The notes beneath the pieces are model-generated. The model made no database searches, was not told the DNA's origin, and saw nothing but the letters and a program-made list of their open reading frames with translations. A stretch of DNA of 64,000 nt. It comes from a bacterium. GTDB lineage: Bacteria; Armatimonadota; Zipacnadia; Zipacnadales; Zipacnadaceae. The position numbers and the translations under genes were made by a program. Location: the NCBI GenBank assembly GCA_030615605.1, contig JAUWYY010000004.1, positions 1 through 64,000 of the forward strand, written 5' to 3'. Shown here in pieces: positions 55,840 through 64,000 of the stretch (position 1 is the first letter of the stretch; each line of letters opens with the position of its first letter).

Positions 55840-57324
55840 TCAGAAATACCTCGTAAGTGACATAGTGATGAAGTCCTGCGCCTTCAGATGGTTAGACGGA
55901 TCCCCGCCTCCTCCGTTCTGTGCCGGTTGAGCCTGGTGCTTTAGGGCTTTTAGGGCTTCATCGGCGTTAGCATAGCCGGTGGTATAAGTAAGCGCCGCCC
56001 GGTAGTCGTCAGTTTGGTAGTTTAGCCCAACTGAAATCGTGTACAGGTAAAGCAGGCCGTCGGCGATGTGATATTCGGCGATGGTCTCGGGATCCTCCCC
56101 TTCTTCTGGTGAGAGCCGCAGCAGCAAGTTGCCGTCGCACAGGGCGCGATGAACAGTAAGGCTGGAGAGCAAGGCAAGCCGGCTGCTGAGCGGATCCTGA
56201 CGCCCATAGCGCAGCGAGTAGGTGGAGATGTCGGCATCCGCCAGGAGGCCGGCCATCTCGTTGGTAGGATCAGGCACCAGCCCGGTGTAGGCATGATTAT
56301 CGGTGAAGAACCCTGTCTTGCGCCAGTCCAGGGTAAGCTGCTGACCTCGCAGGCCCTCGACTTTGCGCCAGCCCGCGATCAGCGACTTATCTCTGGTAGC
56401 AGCGTGCATTTCTGCCATGCCCGTCAGTCCCAGCGCGAAGGTGCCGGCTGTGTCGGCTTTCTGGTCCCATCCGGACAGAAAATATGTCTCACTGCCTTTA
56501 GGGCGGGCCAGATAGGCCTCCAGGCGATGCTCATCTCCGCTCAAGTCCAGACCATAATCATCCGAGTCTGCTGTCACGCGCAGATTCTGGCGGGGAGCCG
56601 ACCAGTCGTACTGCAAACCCCACTGCCATTTGGGCGTACTGTGAGAGACGCCGACCACATACCGGGTGGCCTCTGAACTTAGCCCCGGCCAATTGCTGTC
56701 ATCAAGGCCGAAGTAATCAGCAACAGCAGGCCCGCGCGCCTCGCCGGCGCTGTCTGTCCAGGTGCAGCCGGCCCCTACCTGCCAGTCATCATTGAATTGA
56801 TAAGCCAAGCTCAGCGCGTAGGAGTCGCTATTGGCTGAGATACTGTAACTTTCCGCCAGCAAATCGTAGCTGATATTGTTGTCAGCCTTGCCCAACTCGA
56901 GACCCACTGTCCAGAGGCTTTTTGGCGGTGTCTCGCGCAGGGGCGTAACGTATTGTACCGACAGCAGCTTGGAATGCCAGGCTCCCGGGCGAGTTCCGTC
57001 ACGCTTGAGAACCACGGGGGTCTGCGAGGTGTAGTCCACCAGCACCAGGGGCCGGTCGGCTGCGGCTAGGCTGGTGGGGCGGCGCACCTGGGGCCGGCCG
57101 GTTATCTGCCCGGGCACATCAGCGCCGCCTTCGGCCAGCGCGTCTGCCTCGAGTCGCAGGAAGAGGCTATAGGGGCTGGCTGTCGCTTCGTTGGGGAAAA
57201 GCGCCAGTGCCGCCACCAGCAGTGCCATTATTGAGAGCAAGCGACGGACGGCAATAAGGACGGAAACCAGTCGTTCGGCGGTGTCGTGCTGCAGACGGGC
57301 TGTGTTGCTCATAGCTTTGATCAT
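55840..57324 (-). CDS. Outer-membrane beta-barrel protein
   Basis: A 494-aa exported protein. Residues about 27-50 are a signal peptide (LLSIMALLVAALALFPNEATA). The mature part alternates aromatic and polar residues over many strands (YALSLAYQFNDDWQVGAGCTW, RYVVGVSHSTPKWQWGLQYDWSAP, LTVHRALCDGNLLLRL) and closes with FITMSLTRYF, ending in Phe as outer-membrane substrates of the BAM machine do. I do not recognise the specific family; it could be a porin or a polysaccharide/lipid receptor. The gene is isolated and convergent with the aldolase; no terminator of standard form is visible in the 75-base gap. Confidence 0.7.
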   Translation of the reverse strand: MIKAMSNTARLQHDTAERLVSVLIAVRRLLSIMALLVAALALFPNEATASPYSLFLRLEADALAEGGADVPGQITGRPQVRRPTSLAAADRPLVLVDYTSQTPVVLKRDGTRPGAWHSKLLSVQYVTPLRETPPKSLWTVGLELGKADNNISYDLLAESYSISANSDSYALSLAYQFNDDWQVGAGCTWTDSAGEARGPAVADYFGLDDSNWPGLSSEATRYVVGVSHSTPKWQWGLQYDWSAPRQNLRVTADSDDYGLDLSGDEHRLEAYLARPKGSETYFLSGWDQKADTAGTFALGLTGMAEMHAATRDKSLIAGWRKVEGLRGQQLTLDWRKTGFFTDNHAYTGLVPDPTNEMAGLLADADISTYSLRYGRQDPLSSRLALLSSLTVHRALCDGNLLLRLSPEEGEDPETIAEYHIADGLLYLYTISVGLNYQTDDYRAALTYTTGYANADEALKALKHQAQPAQNGGGGDPSNHLKAQDFITMSLTRYF

Positions 57325-57424
57325 GCTCCATTGGAGTAACGATACGTGTCAGTGACGTTCTCATTGGGGCCGGTCAGCGGTAAAGTCGAGATGCCAAGGC
57401 AATGCCATTCTGCCAGAATGAGCG

Positions 57425-57808
57425 CTATCTCGCCAGCCATGAGAGCGTATGCAGCAGACCGATGCAGACCGGAAAGACATTATATGCGCCGAGCAAGACC
57501 AGCACCACAACTCCGCCCCACCGGGCCCACTTGGGCAACTGCGTTCGCGTCAGGGTAGCAAGCAACATGTAGAGCGCGGCTGCCGCCACCACAGCGACGA
57601 CTAATGGGAGCCAGGTCCAGGCTGCCTGCTGCGGCCAAGTCAGCTCCAGACCGTAGCTTTCTATTGCCGAAGGAGTCAGAAAGAGCCCGTGACCAAAGAG
57701 CGCACCCATGACGGGCCACGGCATGACTGCTACAGCAGCCAAGGCCACCAGGTTTCCGCCCCAGAATAGCCACGGATGGCGCCTTCGCAGTGCGTCCATA
57801 CTCACCAT
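57425..57808 (-). CDS. Small membrane protein of unknown function
   Basis: About 127 aa with three hydrophobic segments (LFWGGNLVALAAVAVMPW, AAWTWLPLVVAVVAAAALYMLL, WGGVVVLVLLGAYNVFPV) and a short tail. The start is unclear: ATGs at 57829, 57808 and 57799 are in frame, none with a good ribosome-binding site. It overlaps or adjoins the stop of the upstream gene (57819), so they are likely cotranscribed. No family is recognised. Confidence 0.55.
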   Translation of the reverse strand: MVSMDALRRRHPWLFWGGNLVALAAVAVMPWPVMGALFGHGLFLTPSAIESYGLELTWPQQAAWTWLPLVVAVVAAAALYMLLATLTRTQLPKWARWGGVVVLVLLGAYNVFPVCIGLLHTLSWLAR

Positions 57809-57818
57809 CGCCTCGCTG

Positions 57819-58334
57819 CTATTGTACACTCACGAGATATAGTGTCGTCCGTCCCGAACCATGCGGCACGGCCAGCACTACTAACATATCCCAGGACTTG
57901 GTATCAGATAATGTGCGACAGAACATCTGCTCGTCCGGGCGGGGGGCCGGCCGCGCCAGTACTCCCATTTGCCACCATGAGTGGAATGCTCGGAGGTCCT
58001 CGGCTGTGCCCGGCTCGGGTTCCATGTGGGCTTGATCCCAAAACAAAGCCAACTCTGTCGTGGGCAGGCGCACTGCCGCTAGGACTATTAGCTCTCCTGG
58101 CACGATACCTAGACACGACTCCAGGAGCTGGGTGTGCGGTGGGAGGTCCAGGTCAATGGCCTTCTCGAGGTTCTCAATGTTGGCGAACCCGACTGGTCGG
58201 TGCAGTTCTTCCCGGGTGGCCACATAGAGGACGACTGGCAGTCCGACAATGACCAGTACCAGCGCAATCAACCAGCGAAAGCTCTCCCGATGCCCCCGGC
58301 GTTGCCCCGGTGCAAGACACAAGTGCTTAGTCAT
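57819..58334 (-). CDS. Single-pass membrane protein of unknown function
   Basis: A 171-aa protein: a basic N-terminus, one hydrophobic segment (WLIALVLVIVGLPVVLYV, residues about 20-38) and a soluble domain with PHTQLLESCLGIVPGELIVLAAVRLP and EDLRAFHSWWQMGVLARPA. Probably anchored in the inner membrane. ATG at 58334 (GGCAGGG before it, weak). It lies directly downstream of the RHS remnant, the place where immunity or accessory genes often sit, but nothing else supports that role. Confidence 0.55.
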   Translation of the reverse strand: MTKHLCLAPGQRRGHRESFRWLIALVLVIVGLPVVLYVATREELHRPVGFANIENLEKAIDLDLPPHTQLLESCLGIVPGELIVLAAVRLPTTELALFWDQAHMEPEPGTAEDLRAFHSWWQMGVLARPAPRPDEQMFCRTLSDTKSWDMLVVLAVPHGSGRTTLYLVSVQ

Positions 58335-58363
58335 TGCCCTGCCACATATCCTTCTCCTTTTCA

Positions 58364-58570
58364 CTACGCAGCCAATGCTGGCTGCTCCCACACCCGCTGA
58401 CTGACCAGCTCCCCATATACATTCGGCGTCTGGCTGTAAGTTACCTGTGTAGTGCCGTCCGAGTCAGCCTCCAACAGCAAATCCTGCCCGTCCCAGATGA
58501 AGTTGGTGGTCCCCGCCGCAGTCACCGTCTGCCCGAACAGGCCATCGCCATCGTAATTGTCCAGACCCAT
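58364..58570 (-). pseudogene. RHS/YD-repeat protein, short remnant
   Basis: A 68-codon frame with VTAAGTTNFIWDGQDLLLEADSDGTTQVTYSQTPNVYGELVSQR: the phrase before the RHS core, where a full protein would go on to a HFDGLGSTRxLTD-type core repeat and a variable toxin tail. Here it stops after ten more residues. RHS proteins are very large secreted or surface toxins and adhesins. ATG at 58570 lies 16 bases after the HEAT gene. The rest of the RHS gene is not present in the window. Confidence 0.6.
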
Positions 58571-58585
58571 CAGTCAACCTTCTGG

Positions 58586-59116
58586 TCAGCGCTCCTCTTC
58601 TGAAGAGCGTGTCTCTTTGACTGCCTCGATCGCCCCGCAGGCCGCCCATGCCACATCCTCGTCAGTATCTTCTGCAAGCCTCTTGAGTGCAGGAAGACAC
58701 CGTGGGTCGCCGGTTTCCCACATCGCAAGTACGGCATAGAGACGGACCGATTCATGATTGTGATCAGCGAGACCTATAAGGGTCGGCACAGCACGGGGGT
58801 CCCCAATCTCACCAAGCGCTCTCGCCCAAGATATCAGGTCAGCAGAGGGGGTATCCTGACCTGGCCGCCACATTTCCGCAATTTCTGCACATAGTTGGGG
58901 TACCACTCGGCTGCCGAGCCGAGCTATCCTTACCGGGTTAGGCTGCATGTGCTTGTTACCCATAGGTCCATGGATTATGTGGTGCCGGTATGCATTACCC
59001 CCCCAGAAAGCCGAGCAGGCCAACAGAGCCCCCACGGCCATCCAACAGACCGCACGCAACCACTGAGGCAGGGGCGCTATCTTGTGCTGGCCGCCACACG
59101 TCCGCAATTCACTCAC
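58586..59116 (-). CDS. HEAT-repeat protein with N-terminal membrane anchor
   Basis: A 176-aa protein. The N-terminal 20-45 residues hold a hydrophobic segment (AVCWMAVGALLACSAFWGG). The rest has HEAT/PBS-lyase-type repeats: WARALGEIGDPRAVPTLIGLADHNHESVRLYAVLAMWETGDPRCLPALKRLAEDTDEDVAWAACGAIEAV. Such repeats bind protein partners. The GTG at 59116 follows GGAGGTGA by about six bases; an upstream ATG at 59131 overlaps that site. It precedes the RHS remnant by 16 bases; HEAT proteins sometimes act as immunity partners of polymorphic toxins, but that is speculation here. Confidence 0.6.
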   Translation of the reverse strand: MSELRTCGGQHKIAPLPQWLRAVCWMAVGALLACSAFWGGNAYRHHIIHGPMGNKHMQPNPVRIARLGSRVVPQLCAEIAEMWRPGQDTPSADLISWARALGEIGDPRAVPTLIGLADHNHESVRLYAVLAMWETGDPRCLPALKRLAEDTDEDVAWAACGAIEAVKETRSSEEER

Positions 59117-59261
59117 AACTCTCACCTCCATTGCCCGCATTGTAGGCACAGGTGGTCGTGCCCTGGGCCACGCTGGTTGCCGGGCCGGACGACTTGACGC
59201 TTGATATTGTCCAGATTCATTGAAGACCCTCCCCGTCAGCAGGATGCGCTTTATGGCACTC

Positions 59262-60068
59262 CTACTTCTCAGCGACGTAGAAGACGCGGTCAGAGCGGGC
59301 TGTCGGTGGCTTGAAGGTATAGCCGTTGTAGGCGGTTATATTGCTGAAGCCGGTCTCAGCCAGCATCTGTTTGATTTCTGATTCGCTGTAGGCCCGCTCG
59401 TAGTGGACTTCTTCAAATTCGCGGGGGCCTCCGGGGCCTTCCCAGCGAAACCACATATCAATGCGACAGATCTTGTTATCCGGGTACCAATACGACTTCC
59501 ACGAGTATTTCAGAGGATCGCTGCCCCTCAAATTATCCTGGGTAAAGAGACCGGCGCGCAGGGCCAGTTCAGTGTTCAAGTCGAAAATGAAAATACCTTC
59601 GTCAGTCAGGCTCCGCCAGACGCCGGCAAAGCAGCTTTGCAGCCCCTGCGGCTCAATAATATAGTTGAGACTGTCATAAAGCGAGACGATAAAGTCGAGG
59701 CTTTGCGGTGCCAGGGCCAGTTGGCAGGCATCCATTGTGGCCGCCGGCAGTGGCGGGGTTTGTGTTCGGCAGTAGCGGACCATTGCCTCGGACAGATCCA
59801 CTCCGAAGGCTTGATAGCCTCGCCGGATAAGCTCCGAGCCGACCCGGCCGGTGCCACAGGCCAGGTCGAGCACCCGACGAGGTTGGCGGCTGTGGCGCTG
59901 GAGCAGCGCTTCGACGTAGTCCACCCAGCTTTCATAGGGCACCGAGCTCATCAGCCGGTCGTAGTAGGGAGCGACCTCGGCAAACTCGCCGCAACCGGGT
60001 TGAGTGAATTTCTCAGGCAGGGGCGGCTTGTCGCCCACCCATCTGCTCCATATCTGGCTCAGCTTCAT
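59262..60068 (-). CDS. SAM-dependent methyltransferase (class I)
   Basis: A 268-aa enzyme. Start: ATG at 60068 (MKLSQIW); a longer frame begins at 60110. Motif I is RRVLDLACGTGRVGSELIRRGYQAFGVDLSEAMVRYCR, followed by LDFIVSLYDSLNYI (the place of motif IV), GIFIFDLNTELAL and the C-terminal substrate part REFEEVHYERAYSESEIKQMLAETGFSNI. It resembles the methyltransferases that work on small molecules or sugars. It lies 90 bases after the glycosidase-like gene and is isolated otherwise. Confidence 0.85.
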   Translation of the reverse strand: MKLSQIWSRWVGDKPPLPEKFTQPGCGEFAEVAPYYDRLMSSVPYESWVDYVEALLQRHSRQPRRVLDLACGTGRVGSELIRRGYQAFGVDLSEAMVRYCRTQTPPLPAATMDACQLALAPQSLDFIVSLYDSLNYIIEPQGLQSCFAGVWRSLTDEGIFIFDLNTELALRAGLFTQDNLRGSDPLKYSWKSYWYPDNKICRIDMWFRWEGPGGPREFEEVHYERAYSESEIKQMLAETGFSNITAYNGYTFKPPTARSDRVFYVAEK

Positions 60069-60158
60069 CTTCTTAGTATCACAATTGGCACATCCGCCGA
60101 CGGGTTGCACCCAAGGGGTGGCGAATCAGTGGCAGCTTGCAGAATAGTTGGTAATGCT

Positions 60159-62285
60159 TCAGGTCCCGTTGATGTACTTTATTGCTACGATAGTTCTGGG
60201 CAAATTTTCCCTAACCTTCTCGCCGTAGTCACCCGGCGGCCAGCCCACGCGCACCGCGATCATATAGCGGTTGGCTCGTTGGGGATCTGCCTGGGTTATG
60301 CGCAGGCGCAGTGGTACAGTATGAGATTCGCCCGGTCCAATTTCAGCCACCTGTCGCTGTCGTTGCGAAATCGGCGCGATGAGCTCAGTGTCTTCCAGTT
60401 TGATGGTGATATTCCGCACTGGGGCCGGGCTGACGTTCTCAATTGTTATCCGAGCGGTGCAGATGGCGCCGATGGGAGCACTATCGGGCATAGACAATTG
60501 TACGCGGAGGGGATAAACCTCCCACGACTGGCGGATATCGCTGAAGGCAGCCGCGCCCGCCAGCGCCCATTCACGACCCGGATAGGGCCCAAGCCGTCCC
60601 TGCACGGCCGCCCGCGAAATATCATGCCAGAAAGCGCCGACTGTGCGTTCGCCCTCGATCATCTCGCGATGAGCGCGCACCATTCGCTGCGACATAACTT
60701 CCGGAGCCGCCGGCTGGCGTGATCCTCTAGTTGCACTGGCGGCTGGCTTGTGCCAGTAGTCATCCACCTGGTCGCCGGCGGCCAGATTTACCTGACCAGG
60801 TTTGATGTGCCTGCTCCACGATTCGATGACGTAATTAAAGTGCTCGAAGCTCTCTGTCTGATATAGCATGGGCGCAATCAGAGCCACGCCAGCGTCGTTG
60901 AACATGAGGGCATCCTGCCCGTGCTGCGCTCCGTGCATCCAGCCCAGTTGAAAGACCCAGATCGGCTTGCGTATGCCGCTTTTGTGAATCATCTGTTCAA
61001 CGTTGCTGGCATTCAGGTGGGCGCGCCACCAGTTCCACTGCTCGTAGAAGTCTACATCGGAGTTCCATTCACTTTTTATCTTGCGGGCCACAAACTTCCA
61101 GCGCTGCGTGCGGCTGTAATCTGCCCAGTTGTCGGGCAGATCAACGGGCATTTGCGAGGTGAACTCGTCAGCCATCTCATAGCCGCCGCGTTCGTTGCGC
61201 AGGTAGTCCAGTCCCACGAAGTCAACCTCGCGGGTTCTTTGCATCTGCTCGAAGAAATCGGCCAGATGCGTGATTCGTTTCGGATCCAACAGCGAGATGA
61301 AAGAGACACTGGAAGTCTGGCCGGTGCTGAGAGAGATATCTTGGCCCCACTGGTAGATAGGAAGCCCGCGGTTGTCTGTGCGTTTTCGTGGATAAGTGGC
61401 GTAGGCCACAGCCCACGCGCCGAAGCGAAGACCGCGCCGATGAGCGGCCGCAGCCAGGCGGGGAATGGCCTCCAGGTTTTTCTTGGCGAAAGGAGCTTCG
61501 TCAGTGCAGCCGAGGCGGGTTACCGCTCCCCGGAACCACAGAGCATCAGCGCCCAGAAACTCGCACCAATCCAGGATCACCTGCCAGTCGCCGGTGGTAC
61601 CATCAGGGCGTCTGATTGCCTGACCTTCAGGGAAATCCGCCTCCCAGGTGGCTACGCACAGCCCTGGCGAGATGTCTGGAGGAGGCTGGCGGGTGATCTG
61701 GAAGGGCATCCGGGCAATGCAATAGCTGGTGCCGTGTTCGTAGCTGGTCTTTTCCTCGTCGGGGGGAACATCTAATTGCCAGGGCCAGTTATCGGGATTG
61801 GATATCTTGATTCTGGCTTCTGCTACGTATCTGGCGGGCTTAGCTGCCCACGGTATTGGCCAGTAGCACACGTAGGACTCCTCAGCGGCGTTCCACGGCG
61901 GGGTAAGTCGGCGCACACCCGCGACGGTCATTACTATCTGTTCGTCCTGCCGCACTACAATCTGGGGCGGCTCCTTCAGTCTGACCGTCTCTCCGTAGGG
62001 GTTGGTTACCTGGACTTGAAAACGCACCAGGTTATGCCGGCGGTAGACAGTAGCGTCAGTCTGCACCTGGAGGGGGAACATTGCGACTATCTGGCGACCC
62101 TGGGCTGCCTCAGATCGCTGCTGCAACCAGCCGACCAGCGGCCGCCAGAGCACAATAAGCGCAATTAGGAACGAGACTACCACGAGCAGGCAACTGCAGC
62201 AGGTAGATTGCTGCTGCCTTTGCTGGCGACGCCGGCGATCTGCCGGTGATTCGCGGTCTAATAGGTACAGGGGCTGCTGCTCCAT
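60159..62285 (-). CDS. Membrane-anchored glycosidase-like protein
   Basis: A 708-aa protein. After a basic Arg/Gln-rich start comes one membrane segment (CSCLLVVVSFLIALIVLW, residues about 30-48), so the bulk is outside the inner membrane. Residues about 70-190 form a beta-sandwich; about 215-545 are barrel-like: WCEFLGADALWFRG, AAAAHRRGLRFGAWAVAYATYPRK, VDFVGLDYLRNERGG (possible acidic active site), DFYEQWNWWRAHLNASNVEQMI, and MLYQTESFEHFNYVIESW. The last 130 residues are another beta domain with PAPVRNITIKLEDTELIAP. The outline matches glycosidase-like (GHL) proteins, but no family is certain and no substrate can be given. Confidence 0.65.
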   Translation of the reverse strand: MEQQPLYLLDRESPADRRRRQQRQQQSTCCSCLLVVVSFLIALIVLWRPLVGWLQQRSEAAQGRQIVAMFPLQVQTDATVYRRHNLVRFQVQVTNPYGETVRLKEPPQIVVRQDEQIVMTVAGVRRLTPPWNAAEESYVCYWPIPWAAKPARYVAEARIKISNPDNWPWQLDVPPDEEKTSYEHGTSYCIARMPFQITRQPPPDISPGLCVATWEADFPEGQAIRRPDGTTGDWQVILDWCEFLGADALWFRGAVTRLGCTDEAPFAKKNLEAIPRLAAAAHRRGLRFGAWAVAYATYPRKRTDNRGLPIYQWGQDISLSTGQTSSVSFISLLDPKRITHLADFFEQMQRTREVDFVGLDYLRNERGGYEMADEFTSQMPVDLPDNWADYSRTQRWKFVARKIKSEWNSDVDFYEQWNWWRAHLNASNVEQMIHKSGIRKPIWVFQLGWMHGAQHGQDALMFNDAGVALIAPMLYQTESFEHFNYVIESWSRHIKPGQVNLAAGDQVDDYWHKPAASATRGSRQPAAPEVMSQRMVRAHREMIEGERTVGAFWHDISRAAVQGRLGPYPGREWALAGAAAFSDIRQSWEVYPLRVQLSMPDSAPIGAICTARITIENVSPAPVRNITIKLEDTELIAPISQRQRQVAEIGPGESHTVPLRLRITQADPQRANRYMIAVRVGWPPGDYGEKVRENLPRTIVAIKYINGT

Positions 62286-62303
62286 GGCCTCCCCACCATT
62301 GAG

Positions 62304-63575
62304 TTACGCTTGCAGTATAGCCGCGGTTTGGGCCAGCGCCTGGGAGGTTGCCTGGATTACTTCATCCACCTGCTGGGCGCTGATGATCGCAGGTGGCTCG
62401 AACCTCAGCACTCGCGGATCATTGAGGGCAAAGGCGGCCAATACCTGGCGCTGAGCCAGAGCAGTTATGGTCAAGCCGCCCAGGTCGCTGTCGGTAAACT
62501 CGATGCCCACCAGCAGGCCCTTGCCCCGCACAGCGCTGATCATCTCCGGATAGTCCGTGGCGGTCTCACCAAGACCTGCCAGAAGCTGATCACCGCGCTC
62601 TGCGCATTTGTTGACCAGGTTCTCGTCAGTGATGACCTCCAGCGCCGCCAGGGCGGCGGCACAGGCCAGCGGATTTCCCCCGAAAGTGGAACTGTGAATT
62701 AGGGGACTATCTTCAAAGATGGTCCAAACCTGGGGGGTGGCAATAGCCGCGCCAATCGGCATCACCCCGCCGCCCAGGGCCTTGCCCAGAGTGATGATAT
62801 CGGGCGCGATTTCCTCCCAGTCGCAGGCGAACATCCGCCCGGTACGCCCGAGGCCCGTCTGGATCTCGTCGAAGATAAGCAGCGCACCGGTGTTGTTACA
62901 GATCTGGCGGGCTTTTGTCAGATAGCCTTCGGGGGGGATGATGATGCCGGCTTCGCACTGGATCGGTTCCAGGATAACGGCTGCTGTCCGGTCGTCAACG
63001 GCTTCGGCCAGCGCTTCGGCGTCACCGAATGGGATATGAGTGAAGCCCTCGAGCAGTGGCTCAAAGGGCTGCTTGTAAGCATCACGGCCCGAGGCACTCA
63101 GTGCGCCGAAGGTCTTGCCGTGGAAAGCGCCCTCAGCAGCCACGAAGTGGGGTCGCTCTGTGCACCCGCGGGCGAACTTTAGTGCCGCTTCGATTGCCTC
63201 GGCCCCGGAGTTGCACACAAAGCAGTATTGCAGATCGCCGGGGGTGATTTCGGCCAGGGCCTCGGCCAGTTGGCCATGAATGGGGTTCAGCAGTATATGG
63301 CTGCCCAACGGCTGCTGTGCTGCCTGCTCCTGGACGGCCTGGACAATCCGCGGGTGGCAGTGACCCATGGTAAAGACACCGGGCCCGCCCCAGCAGTCCA
63401 GATAGCGGTTGCCCGTTGAGTCGGTGACGTAGCAGCCCTCGCTCGCCACCTCGACGCCTTCAAATCCCATGAACTTGGTGAGAGTGGCCAAGCCGGGGTT
63501 GATGAACTTCTCATATCGGGCAAATGTAGCTCTGGCCAAATCCTGGTCGGGCGCACTGCTGGGATCGGCGCTCAC
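62304..63575 (-). CDS. Class III PLP aminotransferase
   Basis: A 423-aa enzyme related to acetylornithine/putrescine aminotransferases: RYLDCWGGPGVFTMGHCHPRIVQAV, FVCNSGAEAIEAALKFARG, FVAAEGAFHGKTFGALSASG, LLIFDEIQTGLGRTGRMFACDWEE, the PLP lysine in IITLGKALGGGVMPIGA, and HSSTFGGNPLACAAALAALE. The amino donor is probably an omega-amino acid or diamine. The start is GTG at 63575, supported by position; no other codon fits. It is 18 bases from the upstream end of the membrane-anchored gene, so they may share a transcript. A related gene lies at 27092. Confidence 0.88.
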   Translation of the reverse strand: MSADPSSAPDQDLARATFARYEKFINPGLATLTKFMGFEGVEVASEGCYVTDSTGNRYLDCWGGPGVFTMGHCHPRIVQAVQEQAAQQPLGSHILLNPIHGQLAEALAEITPGDLQYCFVCNSGAEAIEAALKFARGCTERPHFVAAEGAFHGKTFGALSASGRDAYKQPFEPLLEGFTHIPFGDAEALAEAVDDRTAAVILEPIQCEAGIIIPPEGYLTKARQICNNTGALLIFDEIQTGLGRTGRMFACDWEEIAPDIITLGKALGGGVMPIGAAIATPQVWTIFEDSPLIHSSTFGGNPLACAAALAALEVITDENLVNKCAERGDQLLAGLGETATDYPEMISAVRGKGLLVGIEFTDSDLGGLTITALAQRQVLAAFALNDPRVLRFEPPAIISAQQVDEVIQATSQALAQTAAILQA

Positions 63576-63676
63576 GGTTTGGTTGCTCCTGACTTTGCAT
63601 TAGTGATGAGAAGCCGGACAGCGCTGGGCGTGGCGACCCCCAGGCTGATGATTGAGTCTTGGTCTATTGACTGAGC

Positions 63677-63715
63677 AGGCCGCTCCCGGGTTGTGCAACC
63701 TTGCGGGAGCGGCCT
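63677..63715. other. Perfect 12-bp inverted repeat between tRNA and aminotransferase
   Basis: AGGCCGCTCCCG (63677-63688) and CGGGAGCGGCCT (63704-63715) pair exactly around a 15-base loop. Neither strand has a run of T after it, so it is not a standard intrinsic terminator, though it may end the tRNA transcript or act as an mRNA structure. Confidence 0.6.
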
Positions 63716-63777
63716 GGATATGGTGTTCAGTGGGCTGCGGCAGCTCGGCCAATAACATAGCTCAACCCAAGCAGAGA

Positions 63778-63855
63778 TGGTCGGGGCGGCCGGACTTGAA
63801 CCGGCGACCTTTTGACCCCCAGTCAAACGCGCTAGCCAAACTGCGCCACGCCCCG
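63778..63855 (-). tRNA. tRNA-Pro (GGG)
   Basis: The minus strand folds as a complete tRNA of 78 bases: acceptor stem CGGGGCG/CGCCCCG, D-arm with GCGC...GCGC, anticodon stem TTTGA/TCAAA around loop CTGGGGG (anticodon GGG), variable loop AGGTC, T-arm GCCGG TTCAAGT CCGGC, discriminator A and an encoded CCA end at 63778-63780. All arms pair without mismatch. It reads CCC proline codons and by wobble CCU. Confidence 0.95.
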
Positions 63856-63900
63856 ACCAGTTTGCTACACGCCAGTAATTCTCTGTCAGGTACTCCCTGC

Positions 63901-63999
63901 TTATGCCTGACTGTCGCCCCACGGCGACGCCGGCGTTACAGGTGGTGAGGTATCTGGCACCGAGGGAGGTTGCGCTGAGGCAACTTCATCCTTGAGCGC
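63901..63999 (-). CDS. C-terminal end of an unidentified protein (partial)
   Basis: A minus-strand frame enters from beyond the right edge and stops with TAA at 63901-63903. The 32 residues visible (SAQPPSVPDTSPPVTPASPWGDSQA at the end) are rich in Pro, Ala and Ser, like the disordered tails of TatA/TatB or envelope proteins, but that is not enough to assign a family. The gene starts outside the window. Confidence 0.35.
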   Translation of the reverse strand, partial: ALKDEVASAQPPSVPDTSPPVTPASPWGDSQA

Positions 64000-64000
64000 C

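Noticed and set aside
1-64000. CRISPR array, rRNA genes or long tandem repeats.
   Set aside because: I saw no regularly spaced repeats and no rRNA-like sequence in the window.

Overview
The window looks like a piece of an uncultivated diderm bacterium, moderately GC-rich, with an anaerobic or microaerophilic lifestyle. The diderm call rests on a secretin (outer-membrane pore), a signal-peptide protein with outer-membrane beta-barrel features and a C-terminal aromatic residue (55840-57324), and an O-antigen ligase/polymerase-type protein. The many secreted BNR/sialidase-like proteins, glycosidase-like barrels and DUF4091-type proteins resemble the gene content of Planctomycetes-Lentisphaerae, Hydrogenedentes, Sumerlaeota and Armatimonadota genomes, but the phylum cannot be fixed from sequence reading alone. 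TGA is a normal stop codon here.

Region 1 (1-16.3 kb) is a gene graveyard. It holds the tail of a serine recombinase, an intact D-Ala-D-Ala-ligase-like ATP-grasp gene overlapping a lysine 2,3-aminomutase gene that is cut in half and joined directly to a secretin lacking its 5' end, a Spy/CpxP-like gene with an in-frame TGA, an ABC-ATPase tail, two broken sialidase-like genes, an IS1182-type transposase start joined in frame to the back of an MFS transporter, two related damaged glycosidase-like genes, a beta-helix chimera and a piece of a pRiA4b ORF-3-like gene. Several of the lesions look like single C-to-T nonsense changes (CGA to TGA, CAG to TAG). One large gene, a secreted DUF4091-like/HEAT-repeat protein (12122-14740), is intact.

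Region 2 (16.5-26.6 kb) is an intact oxygen, peroxide and nitric-oxide defence island: rubrerythrin, an Rrf2 Fe-S regulator with a consensus promoter overlapped by a palindrome, a 4Fe-4S ferredoxin-domain protein, an HD-domain protein with a zinc ribbon, a cupin, the hybrid cluster protein Hcp, a two-HMA copper ATPase and a flavodiiron protein (FprA) on the plus strand. Facing it on the minus strand are a ferritin-like protein, Fe/Mn superoxide dismutase and a rubredoxin (54 aa). The flavodiiron protein, rubredoxin and rubrerythrin can form one electron chain for reducing O2, NO and peroxide.

Region 3 (27-51.7 kb, all minus strand) is a surface-polysaccharide cluster: methyltransferases, an O-antigen ligase/polymerase-like protein, a Wzx-type flippase, six GT4-type and two GT2 glycosyltransferases, two GT-C-type membrane proteins (one with a displaced 3' reading frame), a GH88/105-like hydrolase, a second toroid-like protein, a DUF362 protein, a nucleotide-sugar dehydrogenase and a class III aminotransferase.

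Region 4 (51.7-64 kb) begins with a gene-poor stretch carrying an orphan guaA 3' fragment and a hairpin terminator. It continues with an MFS transporter, a possible second serine-recombinase tail, a DRE-TIM aldolase-type gene, the beta-barrel protein, a group of small genes with an RHS-repeat remnant, a methyltransferase, a membrane-anchored glycosidase-like protein, a second class III aminotransferase, a tRNA-Pro(GGG) with encoded CCA, and the last 32 codons of a gene that runs off the right edge.
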